A DNA stretch of 64,000 nt. Source: SHZL01 sp963815185. Lineage in GTDB: Bacteria > Pseudomonadota > Gammaproteobacteria > Xanthomonadales > SZUA-36. Shown in pieces: positions 1 to 9,108 of this stretch (position 1 is the first letter of the stretch; every line of letters starts with the position of its first letter). Position numbers and translations under genes: made by a program. The notes beneath the pieces are model-generated. The model was not told the DNA's origin. It was given only the letters and a program-made list of their open reading frames with translations, and did no database searches. The stretch spans positions 248,001-312,000 of the forward strand of contig CAWFGC010000011.1 of NCBI GenBank assembly GCA_963815185.1, read 5' to 3'.

Positions 1-1
1 C

Positions 2-733
2 TGCAACAGCGCACAAACAGCAGTCAACGTGGAAGGCACGAGGAACATGGTGGCGGCGGCGTTGGCCAGGCGAGCCAAACGCTTCATATTGACCTCCACC
101 ATCTCGGCTTATGGTCATCAGGCCATTCCCGTCACAGAAACGACGCCGAGCACTGCGCCTCGTTCCTGGGTCAACTATGAACGCAGTAAGTGGGAAGCGG
201 AAGAAGCCGTTCGAGGCGGCAAGCAGCAGGGACTGTTCACCGTTATCATCAATCCCTGTGCTATTTTCGGCCCCTGGGATACACACAGTTGGGCGCAGAT
301 GATTTATCTGATACGTGACGGAAAACTCAAGGGAATTCCGCCCGGAAATATCACGATCAACCATGTCGCGGAAGTGGCCAAAGCCCATCTGGCAGCCGTT
401 ACGCACGGCCGCAGCGGCGAGAATTACATTCTTAATGGCGAGGTAATTTCATTCGAAGGATTGTTCCGGCTGATCGCCGATGAGTTGGGTGTCGAACTCA
501 ATGCCAGGGTCATGCCGTCCGCGGTGCTGAAACTCTTTGCCCATATCGGCACGGCGCTGGCGGTTTTCACCGGAAAGCCGCCGCAGATCACTCCGGAAAT
601 GGCGGCACTGATGTGTGCCGACACCCGCTGCGACACCGACAAGGCTGAACGGGAGCTGGGGCACCGCCGGGTTCCGGTAAGGACCTGCATCAAAGACAGC
701 ATCGCCTGGCTCCGGTCTGAAAATCTGCTCTGA
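2..733 (+). CDS. NAD-dependent epimerase/dehydratase (extended SDR), 5' end outside window
   Basis: This is the C-terminal part of an extended short-chain dehydrogenase/reductase. The frame is open to the window edge and reads AQTAVNVEGTRN, the conserved NVxGTxN segment of the family, so the GTG at 29 is internal and not the start. The catalytic Tyr and Lys are in SWVNYERSKWEAE, after a Ser/Thr-rich strand (LTSTISAYG). The N-terminal Rossmann glycine motif lies upstream of the window. The likely role is NAD(P)-dependent redox or epimerisation of a sugar nucleotide or sterol-like substrate, but the sequence does not fix the substrate. It converges on the PQQ dehydrogenase, 59 bp away. Confidence 0.8.
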   Translation, partial: CNSAQTAVNVEGTRNMVAAALARRAKRFILTSTISAYGHQAIPVTETTPSTAPRSWVNYERSKWEAEEAVRGGKQQGLFTVIINPCAIFGPWDTHSWAQMIYLIRDGKLKGIPPGNITINHVAEVAKAHLAAVTHGRSGENYILNGEVISFEGLFRLIADELGVELNARVMPSAVLKLFAHIGTALAVFTGKPPQITPEMAALMCADTRCDTDKAERELGHRRVPVRTCIKDSIAWLRSENLL

Positions 734-792
734 TAAGAACTACTGAAATCACCCTGCAGGGGGATCGGGTGTTTGCGTAGGCTCCGGTTGAT

Positions 793-2736
793 TTACTGCT
801 TGAGCGCGTAGGCGATGACGTAATCTCCCGGGGTCGTTCTGTAGAGCGCATGCCCGCCGGCGGCAATGACCACGTACTGGCGGCCATCAACCGAGTAGGT
901 CATGGGTGTCGCCTGCCCTCCCGCAGGAAGTTTGGTCTTCCACAGGACTTCACCTGTCTCAACATCAAAGGCGCGGAATTTGTCGTCGACCGTGGCGGCA
1001 ATGAAGACCACGCCACCGGCGGTGACGATTGCACCACCCCCGCTCGGCGTGCCCATTTCGAGGGGGATGGGAAGGGGCAACAATTTCTCCAGGGAACCCA
1101 GGGCCACCTGCCATTTAATGGTTGCATTTACCATGTCCACCGCCGTCAGCCGCCCCCAGGGGGGCTTCGTGCATGGAGCGCCAAGAGGGGAGGTGAGAAA
1201 GTAGTTTTCGACGGAGTAGGGCGTATCCCGCTGGGGAAAGCGAATGATCTTACTGACATCCATGTCGCTGGGCGGGGCATCCTCTGCATTGCTACCTGAG
1301 CGCGGAACGAGTTTTGCTACTGCAGGCATATTGAGCGTATTGACGATGAGCAGGTGATGGCTCGGATCGTATGCGCCGCCGCTCCAGTTCGCGCCGCCGG
1401 CAAAGGGTGGCATTAACACAGTTCCCTGCAGGCTGGGGGGCGTATACATTCCATCGTGACGCAGGGCCTCGATCTTTTTCCGGCAAGAGCGACGATCAAT
1501 AAAGGTAAATCCCCAGGCATCTTCGGGACCCACACCCTGAGCGACCAGCGGCGGAGGAAATCGCGGTACCGGTTGTGTCGGCGATAACCACTCACCTGCG
1601 ACACCTCCCTGAGGCACCGGTCGTTCGTCGATGGGAAACAATGGTTCTCCCGTTTCCCGGTTAAATACGAATATCAGGCCCTGTTTGGTCAGTTGAATCA
1701 CCGCAGGTATCACCCGCCCGTCTCTGGGTATATCAACCAGAATGGGCTGGGCAGGCAGATCGTAGTCCCACACGTCGTGATGAACGATCTGATAATGCCA
1801 GACCATTTCACCACTCTTGCCCCGCAAGGCGACCAGTGAGTCGGTATAGCGGTTTTCTCCCGGCCGTTGCCCACCGTAGAAGTCCGGGCTTGGACTGGTG
1901 GTCGGCAAGAACACCAGGCCGCGTTCTTCATCAACTGACATCATTGACCAGACATTTCCGTGCCCGGTCACCCCTGCACTGTTCTCAAGCCAGGTAGCCA
2001 TGGCCGGGTCGTCAGAATCACGTGGCACGGGATCGAATTCCCAGCGCAACTCGCCGCTGCGGGCATCGATTGCGCGCACCTTTCCGCTCGGTGCATCCGC
2101 ACGCAAATTGTCGAAAATCATTGAACCGAAAATGACGACATCATCCACCACCGCCGGGGGCGAAGGAAAATAGATGAATTCCCGGGGAACCAGGGCTTTG
2201 TCCGTTTTAAATTCGATGACGCCGTTATCCCCGAAATCCGGACAGCGGCGGCCCGTTTTCAAATCGATCGCATAGACCTTGAATTCCCAGGTGCCGTAGA
2301 GGATACGGTGCTTGCACAGTGCGTTGTCCGCAGCCACAGGATCGAGCCAGTGCGATACACCGCGACACTTGGGAAAATGGATATCCGCCGGCAAAGGGTA
2401 GTGGTTGGGATCGAACACCCATTTTTCTCTGCCGTTTGCCGGATTCAGGGCTGCAACGCGTCCGGTCGGCGTGCAGACCAGCAGCGATCCGTCCAGCAGA
2501 ATCGGTGTATTTTCAAAAGACTGCTGTTTAACCTGGGTCGCGGTAAAACGGCTTAGTTCGCCGGTACGGTATATCCATGCAACTTCCAGATCCTCGACGT
2601 TACTACGATCGATCTGTTTGAGCGCAGAATATCGGGTACCCGACTGCGTCGCGCCGTAATAGGACCATTCCTGAGCCGTTGCCTCGACGGCAACGGCAAG
2701 CAGACAGAAAACGCAAAAATACCCGCGTATGGACAT
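793..2736 (-). CDS. Periplasmic PQQ-dependent dehydrogenase (glucose dehydrogenase-like)
   Basis: This is a 647-residue quinoprotein with an N-terminal signal peptide (cleavage likely after ATAQ, about residue 22). The rest is an eight-bladed PQQ propeller. The early WSYYGATQSGTRYS and the motif HHDVWDYDLPAQP at about 319-331 match membrane glucose dehydrogenase, whose equivalent Asp is catalytic. Unlike E. coli Gcd it lacks the N-terminal five-helix membrane anchor, and no haem c CxxCH motif is visible, so it should be soluble in the periplasm and pass electrons to a separate acceptor. It starts 6 bp after the TPP-enzyme gene on the same strand, so the two are probably co-transcribed. The exact sugar or alcohol substrate is unknown. 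No PQQ synthesis genes are in the window. Confidence 0.85.
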   Translation of the reverse strand: MSIRGYFCVFCLLAVAVEATAQEWSYYGATQSGTRYSALKQIDRSNVEDLEVAWIYRTGELSRFTATQVKQQSFENTPILLDGSLLVCTPTGRVAALNPANGREKWVFDPNHYPLPADIHFPKCRGVSHWLDPVAADNALCKHRILYGTWEFKVYAIDLKTGRRCPDFGDNGVIEFKTDKALVPREFIYFPSPPAVVDDVVIFGSMIFDNLRADAPSGKVRAIDARSGELRWEFDPVPRDSDDPAMATWLENSAGVTGHGNVWSMMSVDEERGLVFLPTTSPSPDFYGGQRPGENRYTDSLVALRGKSGEMVWHYQIVHHDVWDYDLPAQPILVDIPRDGRVIPAVIQLTKQGLIFVFNRETGEPLFPIDERPVPQGGVAGEWLSPTQPVPRFPPPLVAQGVGPEDAWGFTFIDRRSCRKKIEALRHDGMYTPPSLQGTVLMPPFAGGANWSGGAYDPSHHLLIVNTLNMPAVAKLVPRSGSNAEDAPPSDMDVSKIIRFPQRDTPYSVENYFLTSPLGAPCTKPPWGRLTAVDMVNATIKWQVALGSLEKLLPLPIPLEMGTPSGGGAIVTAGGVVFIAATVDDKFRAFDVETGEVLWKTKLPAGGQATPMTYSVDGRQYVVIAAGGHALYRTTPGDYVIAYALKQ

Positions 2737-2742
2737 CCTGCA

Positions 2743-4479
2743 TCAGGCCACGGCCTGCATCCTGGCTGCCTCCGGGAACTGGAACCCGTGGAGGATGATA
2801 CTGGGCCACATGAAATCCATCGGGTGCGGCGTGTATTCCACCGCAACATTGATGACGGCAGGCTTGCCCGCATTCATTGCTTTTGCGAAGGCTTTGGGCA
2901 AGGCTTCGAGTGACACGACGCTTTGGCCGTAGCAACCGAACCCTTCGGCAACCTTGGCGAAATCGACCTGGGTCAGCTTGGTGCCGAAATTCGGGTTCTG
3001 CAATATTTCGCCGAACGGCTTGTACATGCCCCAGTGACTGTCATTGAAGACGATCAGGACGATATTGAGTCCATAGCGGGCGGCCGTTTCCAGTTCCTGC
3101 ACCGTGCAACCCAGTGCCCCGTCGCCGGTGATGCAGATGACCGGGCGATCCGGATGGGCCAGTTTTGCCGCATTCGCAAACGGTAGTCCGAATCCCAGGT
3201 GCCCCATACCGGGATCGGAGAGTATCCGGTTCGGATCATCCGGCTGGATGAACGTGGTTCCCCACATCATCGCCTGGCCTCCGTCGATCACGGTAATCGC
3301 GTCTTCCGGAATCAGTTCATTGACGACCCTGGCGACATTGGCCTCGTTCAACAGGCCGCTCCCACCGACCACCTTGGTGTTGGCGGTGGCATCGACGCTG
3401 CGTTGATACTCCTGCTGCACCTTGCGCAACGAACTCAACCAGTTCTTGTCCTGTTTTGACCCCGACACATCAGCGAGCATGTCGACCAGGGCTTTCAGTG
3501 TCGCCCTCGCATCGCCGACCAGAGGAATATCGACGGGGACAGACTTGCCGATGGATGCTCCATCGATATCGATCTGAATGATTTTCTGACCTTGAGGTTT
3601 TGGAAAGTCGGGCATTTTGTGTATCGGAATGAAGGTTCCAAACTTGCACCCAAGTGCCAGCACCACATCGGCCTTCTGGCAAGCTTCAATCACCGCCTGG
3701 CCTGCAATGAGGCCGCCGGAGCCGATATTCAAAGGGCTTTCCGGCGGCAGAACACCCCGTCCCATCACGGTCGATATCGCCGGGAATTGGGTTGCTTCCA
3801 TCAGTGCGCGGAATTCTGCGGTACCGCCGGAGCGGACGACGCCACCGCCGGCAATCAACAACGGCCTGCGGGCGCTCAGCAAGATTTCGCACACCTGCTG
3901 CAGTTCCTGTGGGTTGGGTACCGGCCGCATCAGTTTGAATGGCGGTACCGTGGCCAGATCGTAATGGCACAAATGGGTGCCTACATCGCAGGGAATATCC
4001 AGGTGCACCGGACCCGGTCGCCCGGAACGCGCGATATGAACCGCACGCTCGACCAACTCCGGAGCGCGCTCGGCATGGTGAATGCTGGCATTCCATTTGG
4101 TTATCGAGCGATACAGCCCCAACTGGTCGGCAGCCTGCAATTGCTCCCTGCTGGGGTCGATTTCCCCGGCCTGGTTCTGTCCGGTGATTACCAGCAGGGG
4201 TATGTTGTCGGCATAGGCCGCAGCGACGCCGGGCACCAGGTTGGTAGCTCCGGGCCCGACGGTCCCGAAGCAAACGCCCAGAGTTCCTGTTACCCGGGAT
4301 ATCGCATGCGCCATATGCCCGGCGGCTTCTTCATGCCGGGTGGTCACATAGGTCAAGTCCGGGTCGCTCGAGGCCCCGTGCATGATCAAGCCAATTTGAG
4401 CTGCCGGCAAGCCGCAAATGTAACGGACACCGTGTTTCTTGAGTATCGCGAGCAATACATCGCTGACTGAGCCGTGCAT
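2743..4479 (-). CDS. Thiamine pyrophosphate-dependent enzyme, acetolactate synthase-like
   Basis: This 578-residue protein has the three-domain layout of the acetolactate synthase / oxalyl-CoA decarboxylase superfamily. The TPP-activating Glu is in TTRHEEAAGH (about residue 50). The central domain runs from about 195 to 335. The TPP/Mg motif starts GDGAL at 452 and ends FND at 478-480, where classical members have NN. No small regulatory subunit gene is next to it, which argues against a standard IlvB. It is the first gene of a likely two-gene unit with the PQQ dehydrogenase, suggesting a 2-oxo-acid or carboligation step linked to periplasmic oxidation. That link is inference. The substrate cannot be assigned from the sequence. 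Confidence 0.75.
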   Translation of the reverse strand: MHGSVSDVLLAILKKHGVRYICGLPAAQIGLIMHGASSDPDLTYVTTRHEEAAGHMAHAISRVTGTLGVCFGTVGPGATNLVPGVAAAYADNIPLLVITGQNQAGEIDPSREQLQAADQLGLYRSITKWNASIHHAERAPELVERAVHIARSGRPGPVHLDIPCDVGTHLCHYDLATVPPFKLMRPVPNPQELQQVCEILLSARRPLLIAGGGVVRSGGTAEFRALMEATQFPAISTVMGRGVLPPESPLNIGSGGLIAGQAVIEACQKADVVLALGCKFGTFIPIHKMPDFPKPQGQKIIQIDIDGASIGKSVPVDIPLVGDARATLKALVDMLADVSGSKQDKNWLSSLRKVQQEYQRSVDATANTKVVGGSGLLNEANVARVVNELIPEDAITVIDGGQAMMWGTTFIQPDDPNRILSDPGMGHLGFGLPFANAAKLAHPDRPVICITGDGALGCTVQELETAARYGLNIVLIVFNDSHWGMYKPFGEILQNPNFGTKLTQVDFAKVAEGFGCYGQSVVSLEALPKAFAKAMNAGKPAVINVAVEYTPHPMDFMWPSIILHGFQFPEAARMQAVA

Positions 4480-4721
4480 GATTTTCTCCCGTGCTTATCT
4501 GTGTTCGATTGATTAGTGGAAATCCGGTGGCAGCGCGCCATTCATTGGAAGCTTGTTCTATCAAATTGCGCGAGCGGAATCTTGAACAAATTTCAGATTG
4601 CCGGATTCAATGGGTCAATCGGGCTTGTGAGTGACCCTGCTTGCGCAATCGCCTTGAGTTGCTTACTTGTAACCATGTGGACCTGAACCCATGTTGGGAC
4701 TGGAGTTGAACGGGTACAGAA

Positions 4722-5147
4722 ATGCATACCTATCGGTTAAAAGGCGCGTCCGGAAAAGTAGCGAACCAGTCATTCACGCTGAGCACCAAAACAGTGATCG
4801 GCAGTTCGGCGGCGTGTGACCTGCGCGTTGAGGAAAAGCAGGTCGCGCCGCAGCATGCTGAAATCTGCCTGGAGGCGCACGGCGGGCTGGTACTCAGGCA
4901 GCTCGACAAGGCGTTTGAAACCCGCGTAAACGGCGTCCCGGTCGATCAGACCGATCTCACCAGTGGCGATGAGATCAGGGTAGGCAGTTGCCGCTGGGTA
5001 TTACAGGCGCCCGGGCTAAGGCCGGAAAAAGTGCTGACAGTCGACGCGGTCCGGCAACGACGAAGTTATCTGCCCTGGCTCATCATTGGCTTTTTGCTTG
5101 CGGCTGCAGCGCTGGCCTGGCAACGCGGCTGGCTGGCGTTTTATTGA
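4722..5147 (+). CDS. FHA-domain protein with C-terminal membrane anchor
   Basis: This is a 141-residue protein. Residues 5-95 form a forkhead-associated domain, which binds phosphothreonine peptides. The conserved GSS at 27-29, the Arg-containing CDLRV strand and the His of PQHAEI (about 45) are present, followed by RVNG and a late GDEIRVG turn. A single hydrophobic helix at about 116-135 (LPWLIIGFLLAAAALAW) should tether it to the inner membrane with the FHA domain in the cytoplasm. No Ser/Thr kinase or phosphatase gene is nearby, so the phosphorylated partner is unknown. It lies upstream of mprF on the same strand with a 123 bp gap and diverges from the TPP-enzyme gene across about 240 bp, where I see no confident promoter. 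Confidence 0.8.
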   Translation: MHTYRLKGASGKVANQSFTLSTKTVIGSSAACDLRVEEKQVAPQHAEICLEAHGGLVLRQLDKAFETRVNGVPVDQTDLTSGDEIRVGSCRWVLQAPGLRPEKVLTVDAVRQRRSYLPWLIIGFLLAAAALAWQRGWLAFY

Positions 5148-5270
5148 CTCGAGGCAGGTAATTGCCCCTGCTGACGCACGCCGCTTGATCGTCCACTCGC
5201 TTGCTGGAATGACAGCCGGTAATTTCATCAGCTTAAAAGGTCGCCTTTTGACAGAACGGATGCACAAGAC

Positions 5271-7889
5271 GTGAGGAAACAGGGCGAGCCGGATGTCGCG
5301 GCAGATGCTGTTGCGCCCGCCGGCAGCCATTCTGGCAGGCGCATACACCGGATCCTTGGCGTCATTATCAGTGTCGGCGTGTTGTGTGTCGCATTGTGGT
5401 TCCTGCATGGGGAACTCAGCAATCTCAAAGCAGGAGATATCCTGGGGCAAATACGTTCCATTCCCCACTCCATATTGTTAACGGCCATGCTGTGTGCCAC
5501 GTGCAGCTACCTGGTATTGACGGGCTACGACGTTCTTGCCCTACGTTATATCGGGCGGCATCTGGCCTACCGTAATACCGCGCAAACAGCGTTCATGGCT
5601 TTCGCTGTAGGACACAATGTCGGCATTGCCGCATTGTCCGGCGGATCAGTGCGCTATCGGATGTATTCCCTGGCCGGTTTGTCCGGCCTGGAAATTGCCA
5701 AGATCATTGTCTTTGGTTCAGTGACCTTTGCACTGGGAGCGGCATTATTGCTCGGCACGGCAATGCTGCTCATGCCCCCGGCTGAGACCGGGGTGCTGAA
5801 GCTTTCGCCGCTGGTTTTGCATTCCATTGGCGCATTGTTGGTGGCGATTCCGTGCGGCTACCTGCTGATGGCCATGCTTGCCCGCACTCCGCCCGCGATT
5901 GGCAGGTGGATGCTTTCTTTTCCCGCGCCGGGTATCGCATTCGCCCAGGTGGGTTTGTCCGTCTGCGACCTCTCATTTGCCGCCGCGACGCTATATTTGC
6001 TGCTCGCGCCCGAGTTGCCTGTCGGCTTCTTGCCTTTCCTCGGCATCTACTTGATTGCCACTGCCGCCGGCCTCCTGAGCAGCATACCGGGCGGGCTTGG
6101 AGTGTTCGAAGCCGTGTTACTGATTGTCTTGCCGACAGTGGATCGAAGCGTGTTGCTCGGAACTGTGATCGTCTACCGGCTGATTTACTACGTGGCCCCA
6201 CTGTGCCTTGCCTTGTTGCTCCTGACGATCAATGAAATCCGGCAGCATCGCCTGGTAGTGCTGGCCTCCACGGAAAAGGCAGGTGCCTGGCTTTCCACCA
6301 TCGTGCCCAGGGTTGTCAGCGTGGCGGTTTTTCTGGCCGGGGTGGTGTTGCTGATTTCTGGTGCAACACCAGGCATTGCCAGCAGGTTGAATTTTATTGC
6401 CAGGGGCATTCCTTTGCCGGTACTGGAAATGTCGCACCTGACCGGCAGCGTCCTTGGCGTTGGCTTGCTCGTATTGGCGCGGGGATTGTCCCGGCGTTTG
6501 CGCGGCGCCTACCTTGCCACACTCCTGGTGCTCGCCGGCGGTATCGTTGCATCCCTGATGAAGGGCTTTGATGTCGAAGAAGCCTTCATCCTGTCCGCCA
6601 TTCTCGGCTTTTTGTGGGTTTCCCGGGAAGAGTTCTACCGACAGGGTTCCGTTGTCGCGCAGCCGTTTACAGTCGGATGGGTGGCATCCATCTTCCTGGT
6701 GCTATGTTTTTCGGCCTGGGTGGGCCTGGTCAGCTTCCGGCATGTGGATTACTCGCAGGACTTGTGGTGGCAATTCGAACTGCATGCCGATGCACCCCGA
6801 ATGCTGCGTGCAAGTTTGTTGGCCGGCCTCACCGCTGTGAGCTTCGTGCTTTGGAAATTGCTCCACTTCGGCCGATTTCCACTGCCAGTGGAAGCAGACA
6901 GTTCGGAAATGCAGCGGGTTCGGGAGATTGTGTCTCATGCCGTTGATCCATCAGCCAATGTTGCATTACTCGGAGACAAGAAATTTCATTGGTCACCCAG
7001 CAAACAGACATTCATCATGTACCAGACCAGCGGCAGCAGTTGGATCGCATTGGGAGACCCGGTTGGGCTGCCGGAGGAGCAGGAAGATCTGGCATGGTCT
7101 TTCATGGAAATGGTCGACCGCTACGATGGTCGATCCGTTTTCTACCAGATTTCAGGTGCATCCTTGCCGATATATGTCGACATGGGGCTGAGCCTGGCGA
7201 AACTCGGTGAAGACGCCCGGGTTTCCCTGTCATCGTTTTCTCTGCAGGGCAGCCGGTTCGAGGATTTTCGATACGCCCTGAACAAGGCCCGCAAGCAGGG
7301 TGCTACGTTCGAGATCGTGCCAAGCACGGAAGTCGGGTCATTGCTCGCCGAATTGCGCCTCATATCAGATAGCTGGCTGGAACAGAAGTCAGCAAAGGAA
7401 AAGGGCTTCTCCCTGGGGTCGTTCTCCGATCGGTACATCAGCAACTTTGATTGTGCAGTGGTGCGCGTCAACGGTTCCATCGTGGCCTTCGCGAATGTCT
7501 GGCTCGCGCCGGCTGGAAGTGAATTTTCGGTAGATTTGATGCGTCACAGCGGCGCGGCTCCCCCGGGCGTGATGGATTATCTGTTCACCGAGCTGATGCT
7601 GTGGGGAAAAACACAATCGTACGAGTGGTTCAGTCTGGGGATGGCTCCGTTGTCCGGCCTGGAACGGCGCGAGATGGCACCGCTGTGGCATAAGATCGGG
7701 CATTTGATATTCACCCACGGAGAGAGTTTCTATAACTTTGAAGGCCTGCGAAATTACAAGGAAAAGTTTCACCCGCAGTGGCGGCCACGCTATATAGCCT
7801 GTCCGGGTGGGCTTTTGGGATTACCTCATGCATTGCTTGATACATCCCGGCTGATTTCGGGTGGCGTCAGCAAGTTGCTGACAAAATGA
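5271..7889 (+). CDS. mprF: MprF: bifunctional aminoacyl-phosphatidylglycerol synthase/flippase
   Basis: This is an 872-residue membrane protein starting at GTG. About 14 hydrophobic segments fill the first 530 residues (flippase domain, with the GHNVG, SGGSVRYR and SIPGGLGVFEA signatures of the family). The soluble C-terminal DUF2156 domain (about 545-860) resembles the GNAT-fold aminoacyl-PG synthase and contains FSVDLMRHS and the late FYNFEGLRNYKEKFHPQW segment. MprF transfers lysine or alanine from tRNA to phosphatidylglycerol and flips the lipid outward, lowering negative charge and sensitivity to cationic peptides. The amino acid used cannot be read from the sequence. The length is typical of full bifunctional MprF. 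Confidence 0.92.
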   Translation: MRKQGEPDVAADAVAPAGSHSGRRIHRILGVIISVGVLCVALWFLHGELSNLKAGDILGQIRSIPHSILLTAMLCATCSYLVLTGYDVLALRYIGRHLAYRNTAQTAFMAFAVGHNVGIAALSGGSVRYRMYSLAGLSGLEIAKIIVFGSVTFALGAALLLGTAMLLMPPAETGVLKLSPLVLHSIGALLVAIPCGYLLMAMLARTPPAIGRWMLSFPAPGIAFAQVGLSVCDLSFAAATLYLLLAPELPVGFLPFLGIYLIATAAGLLSSIPGGLGVFEAVLLIVLPTVDRSVLLGTVIVYRLIYYVAPLCLALLLLTINEIRQHRLVVLASTEKAGAWLSTIVPRVVSVAVFLAGVVLLISGATPGIASRLNFIARGIPLPVLEMSHLTGSVLGVGLLVLARGLSRRLRGAYLATLLVLAGGIVASLMKGFDVEEAFILSAILGFLWVSREEFYRQGSVVAQPFTVGWVASIFLVLCFSAWVGLVSFRHVDYSQDLWWQFELHADAPRMLRASLLAGLTAVSFVLWKLLHFGRFPLPVEADSSEMQRVREIVSHAVDPSANVALLGDKKFHWSPSKQTFIMYQTSGSSWIALGDPVGLPEEQEDLAWSFMEMVDRYDGRSVFYQISGASLPIYVDMGLSLAKLGEDARVSLSSFSLQGSRFEDFRYALNKARKQGATFEIVPSTEVGSLLAELRLISDSWLEQKSAKEKGFSLGSFSDRYISNFDCAVVRVNGSIVAFANVWLAPAGSEFSVDLMRHSGAAPPGVMDYLFTELMLWGKTQSYEWFSLGMAPLSGLERREMAPLWHKIGHLIFTHGESFYNFEGLRNYKEKFHPQWRPRYIACPGGLLGLPHALLDTSRLISGGVSKLLTK

Positions 7890-8079
7890 GACCCCGATGC
7901 ATTTTGGCAACCATGCATCGCACCGGCACTCGCAACTGGCGCCATGGGCGGCGGAACTGCCGGTTGATTCCATGGCCATTTCGAATGTGGCGCGTCATCG
8001 TAAAATTCGTCTGCAGTGGTTTATACTGCCGGTCCAGTTGATACTGCCAGATAGCCGTATGGATGGAACTGCCCGACTC

Positions 8080-9054
8080 ATGACACCAGCGCATCGACAA
8101 AAACCTGTTTTGCTCGCTTTAGGAATGAGTCTTGCGATATTGCTCGCCGCGGGCTGTGGCAATGACGGTCATGTGTCCGTCACGACCAGGATCACGGAGC
8201 TGAAGTTCGCCGATCCGGTTCTGCGCCAATGTGTGCTGCAGGAAGCAAAGGAGCAGCACCTGGAAACTGCCGGCCGGATGACAGAACTTCGCTGCGCCAA
8301 CCCTGAGGGCAGGAAAATAAAAGGTATTTCCGGTCTGCAGAATCTGGTCAATCTGCAAACGCTCGATCTGGCGCACAATGATATCAGCGACATCCACCTG
8401 ATTGACAACTTGCCCCGGCTGGTCAGGCTCGACCTTGGCTATAATCAAATTGAGGCGCTGCCGCTGGACCGGTTACGGGTCACACTCAAATGGCTGAATC
8501 TGCACAACAACAAAATTAAGGACATATCCGCACTGGCCTCGCTGAAGCATCTGAAACACCTGTCTGCCAGCCATAACAGAATCAAAGCGATCGACGGCCT
8601 GGCCAAGCTGGATGATCTGGTTTCGCTCAATGTCAGGAACAACGAAATACATTCTATTGAACCACTGGCAGACATGATCAACCTGAAGGAAGTGGACCTG
8701 TCGGGCAACCAGATCGAAGACCTGTCGCCGTTACAGAACCTGGTGCAACTTACCAGAGTCTTTATTGCAGACAACAATATTCGTGATCTCCGGCCGCTGG
8801 GGAGTCTTCCGCGGCTGGAAGAGCTGGATCTGTCCGATAACGATCTGTCGGACATCCGTCCCCTTGAGGATATCGCCAGTCTGAGAATCCTCAAATTGTC
8901 GGGAAATCGGATTAATTCGGTTGGCCCTCTCGAATTTCTCGGCGAGATAGAGTCTCTCGAAATCGACGGCAACCCATTGCCTTGCGCGGAGTTGCAGAAA
9001 TTGAGCCGGGTGCTCGGGGCAAAGGTCAGTGAAACCGCCTGCACCGAGGAATAA
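8080..9054 (+). CDS. Leucine-rich-repeat lipoprotein (internalin-like repeats)
   Basis: The chosen ATG gives a short leader ending LLAAGC, a good lipobox, so the mature protein should be a lipoprotein starting at that Cys. An in-frame ATG at 8059 would add seven residues. After a linker of about 80 residues come roughly ten repeats of 22 residues of the type L..L.L..N.I.DI..L..L (for example LEELDLSDNDLSDIRPLEDI), the SDS22/internalin pattern. The array is capped by an IDGNPLPCAELQKL segment with Cys residues. Such proteins bind other proteins at the cell surface, but the partner is unknown. An in-frame extension reaches back to 7897 but lacks signal character, so I do not include it. Confidence 0.8.
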   Translation: MTPAHRQKPVLLALGMSLAILLAAGCGNDGHVSVTTRITELKFADPVLRQCVLQEAKEQHLETAGRMTELRCANPEGRKIKGISGLQNLVNLQTLDLAHNDISDIHLIDNLPRLVRLDLGYNQIEALPLDRLRVTLKWLNLHNNKIKDISALASLKHLKHLSASHNRIKAIDGLAKLDDLVSLNVRNNEIHSIEPLADMINLKEVDLSGNQIEDLSPLQNLVQLTRVFIADNNIRDLRPLGSLPRLEELDLSDNDLSDIRPLEDIASLRILKLSGNRINSVGPLEFLGEIESLEIDGNPLPCAELQKLSRVLGAKVSETACTEE

Positions 9055-9108
9055 GCCCAAGATCGCGTCATACTGGTGCAATTTTGGGGATAAAGTCCTG
9101 CCCCGCGT

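Noticed and set aside
3592..4470. 292-codon plus-strand open frame
   Set aside because: Antisense to the TPP enzyme gene, which has a full domain set.
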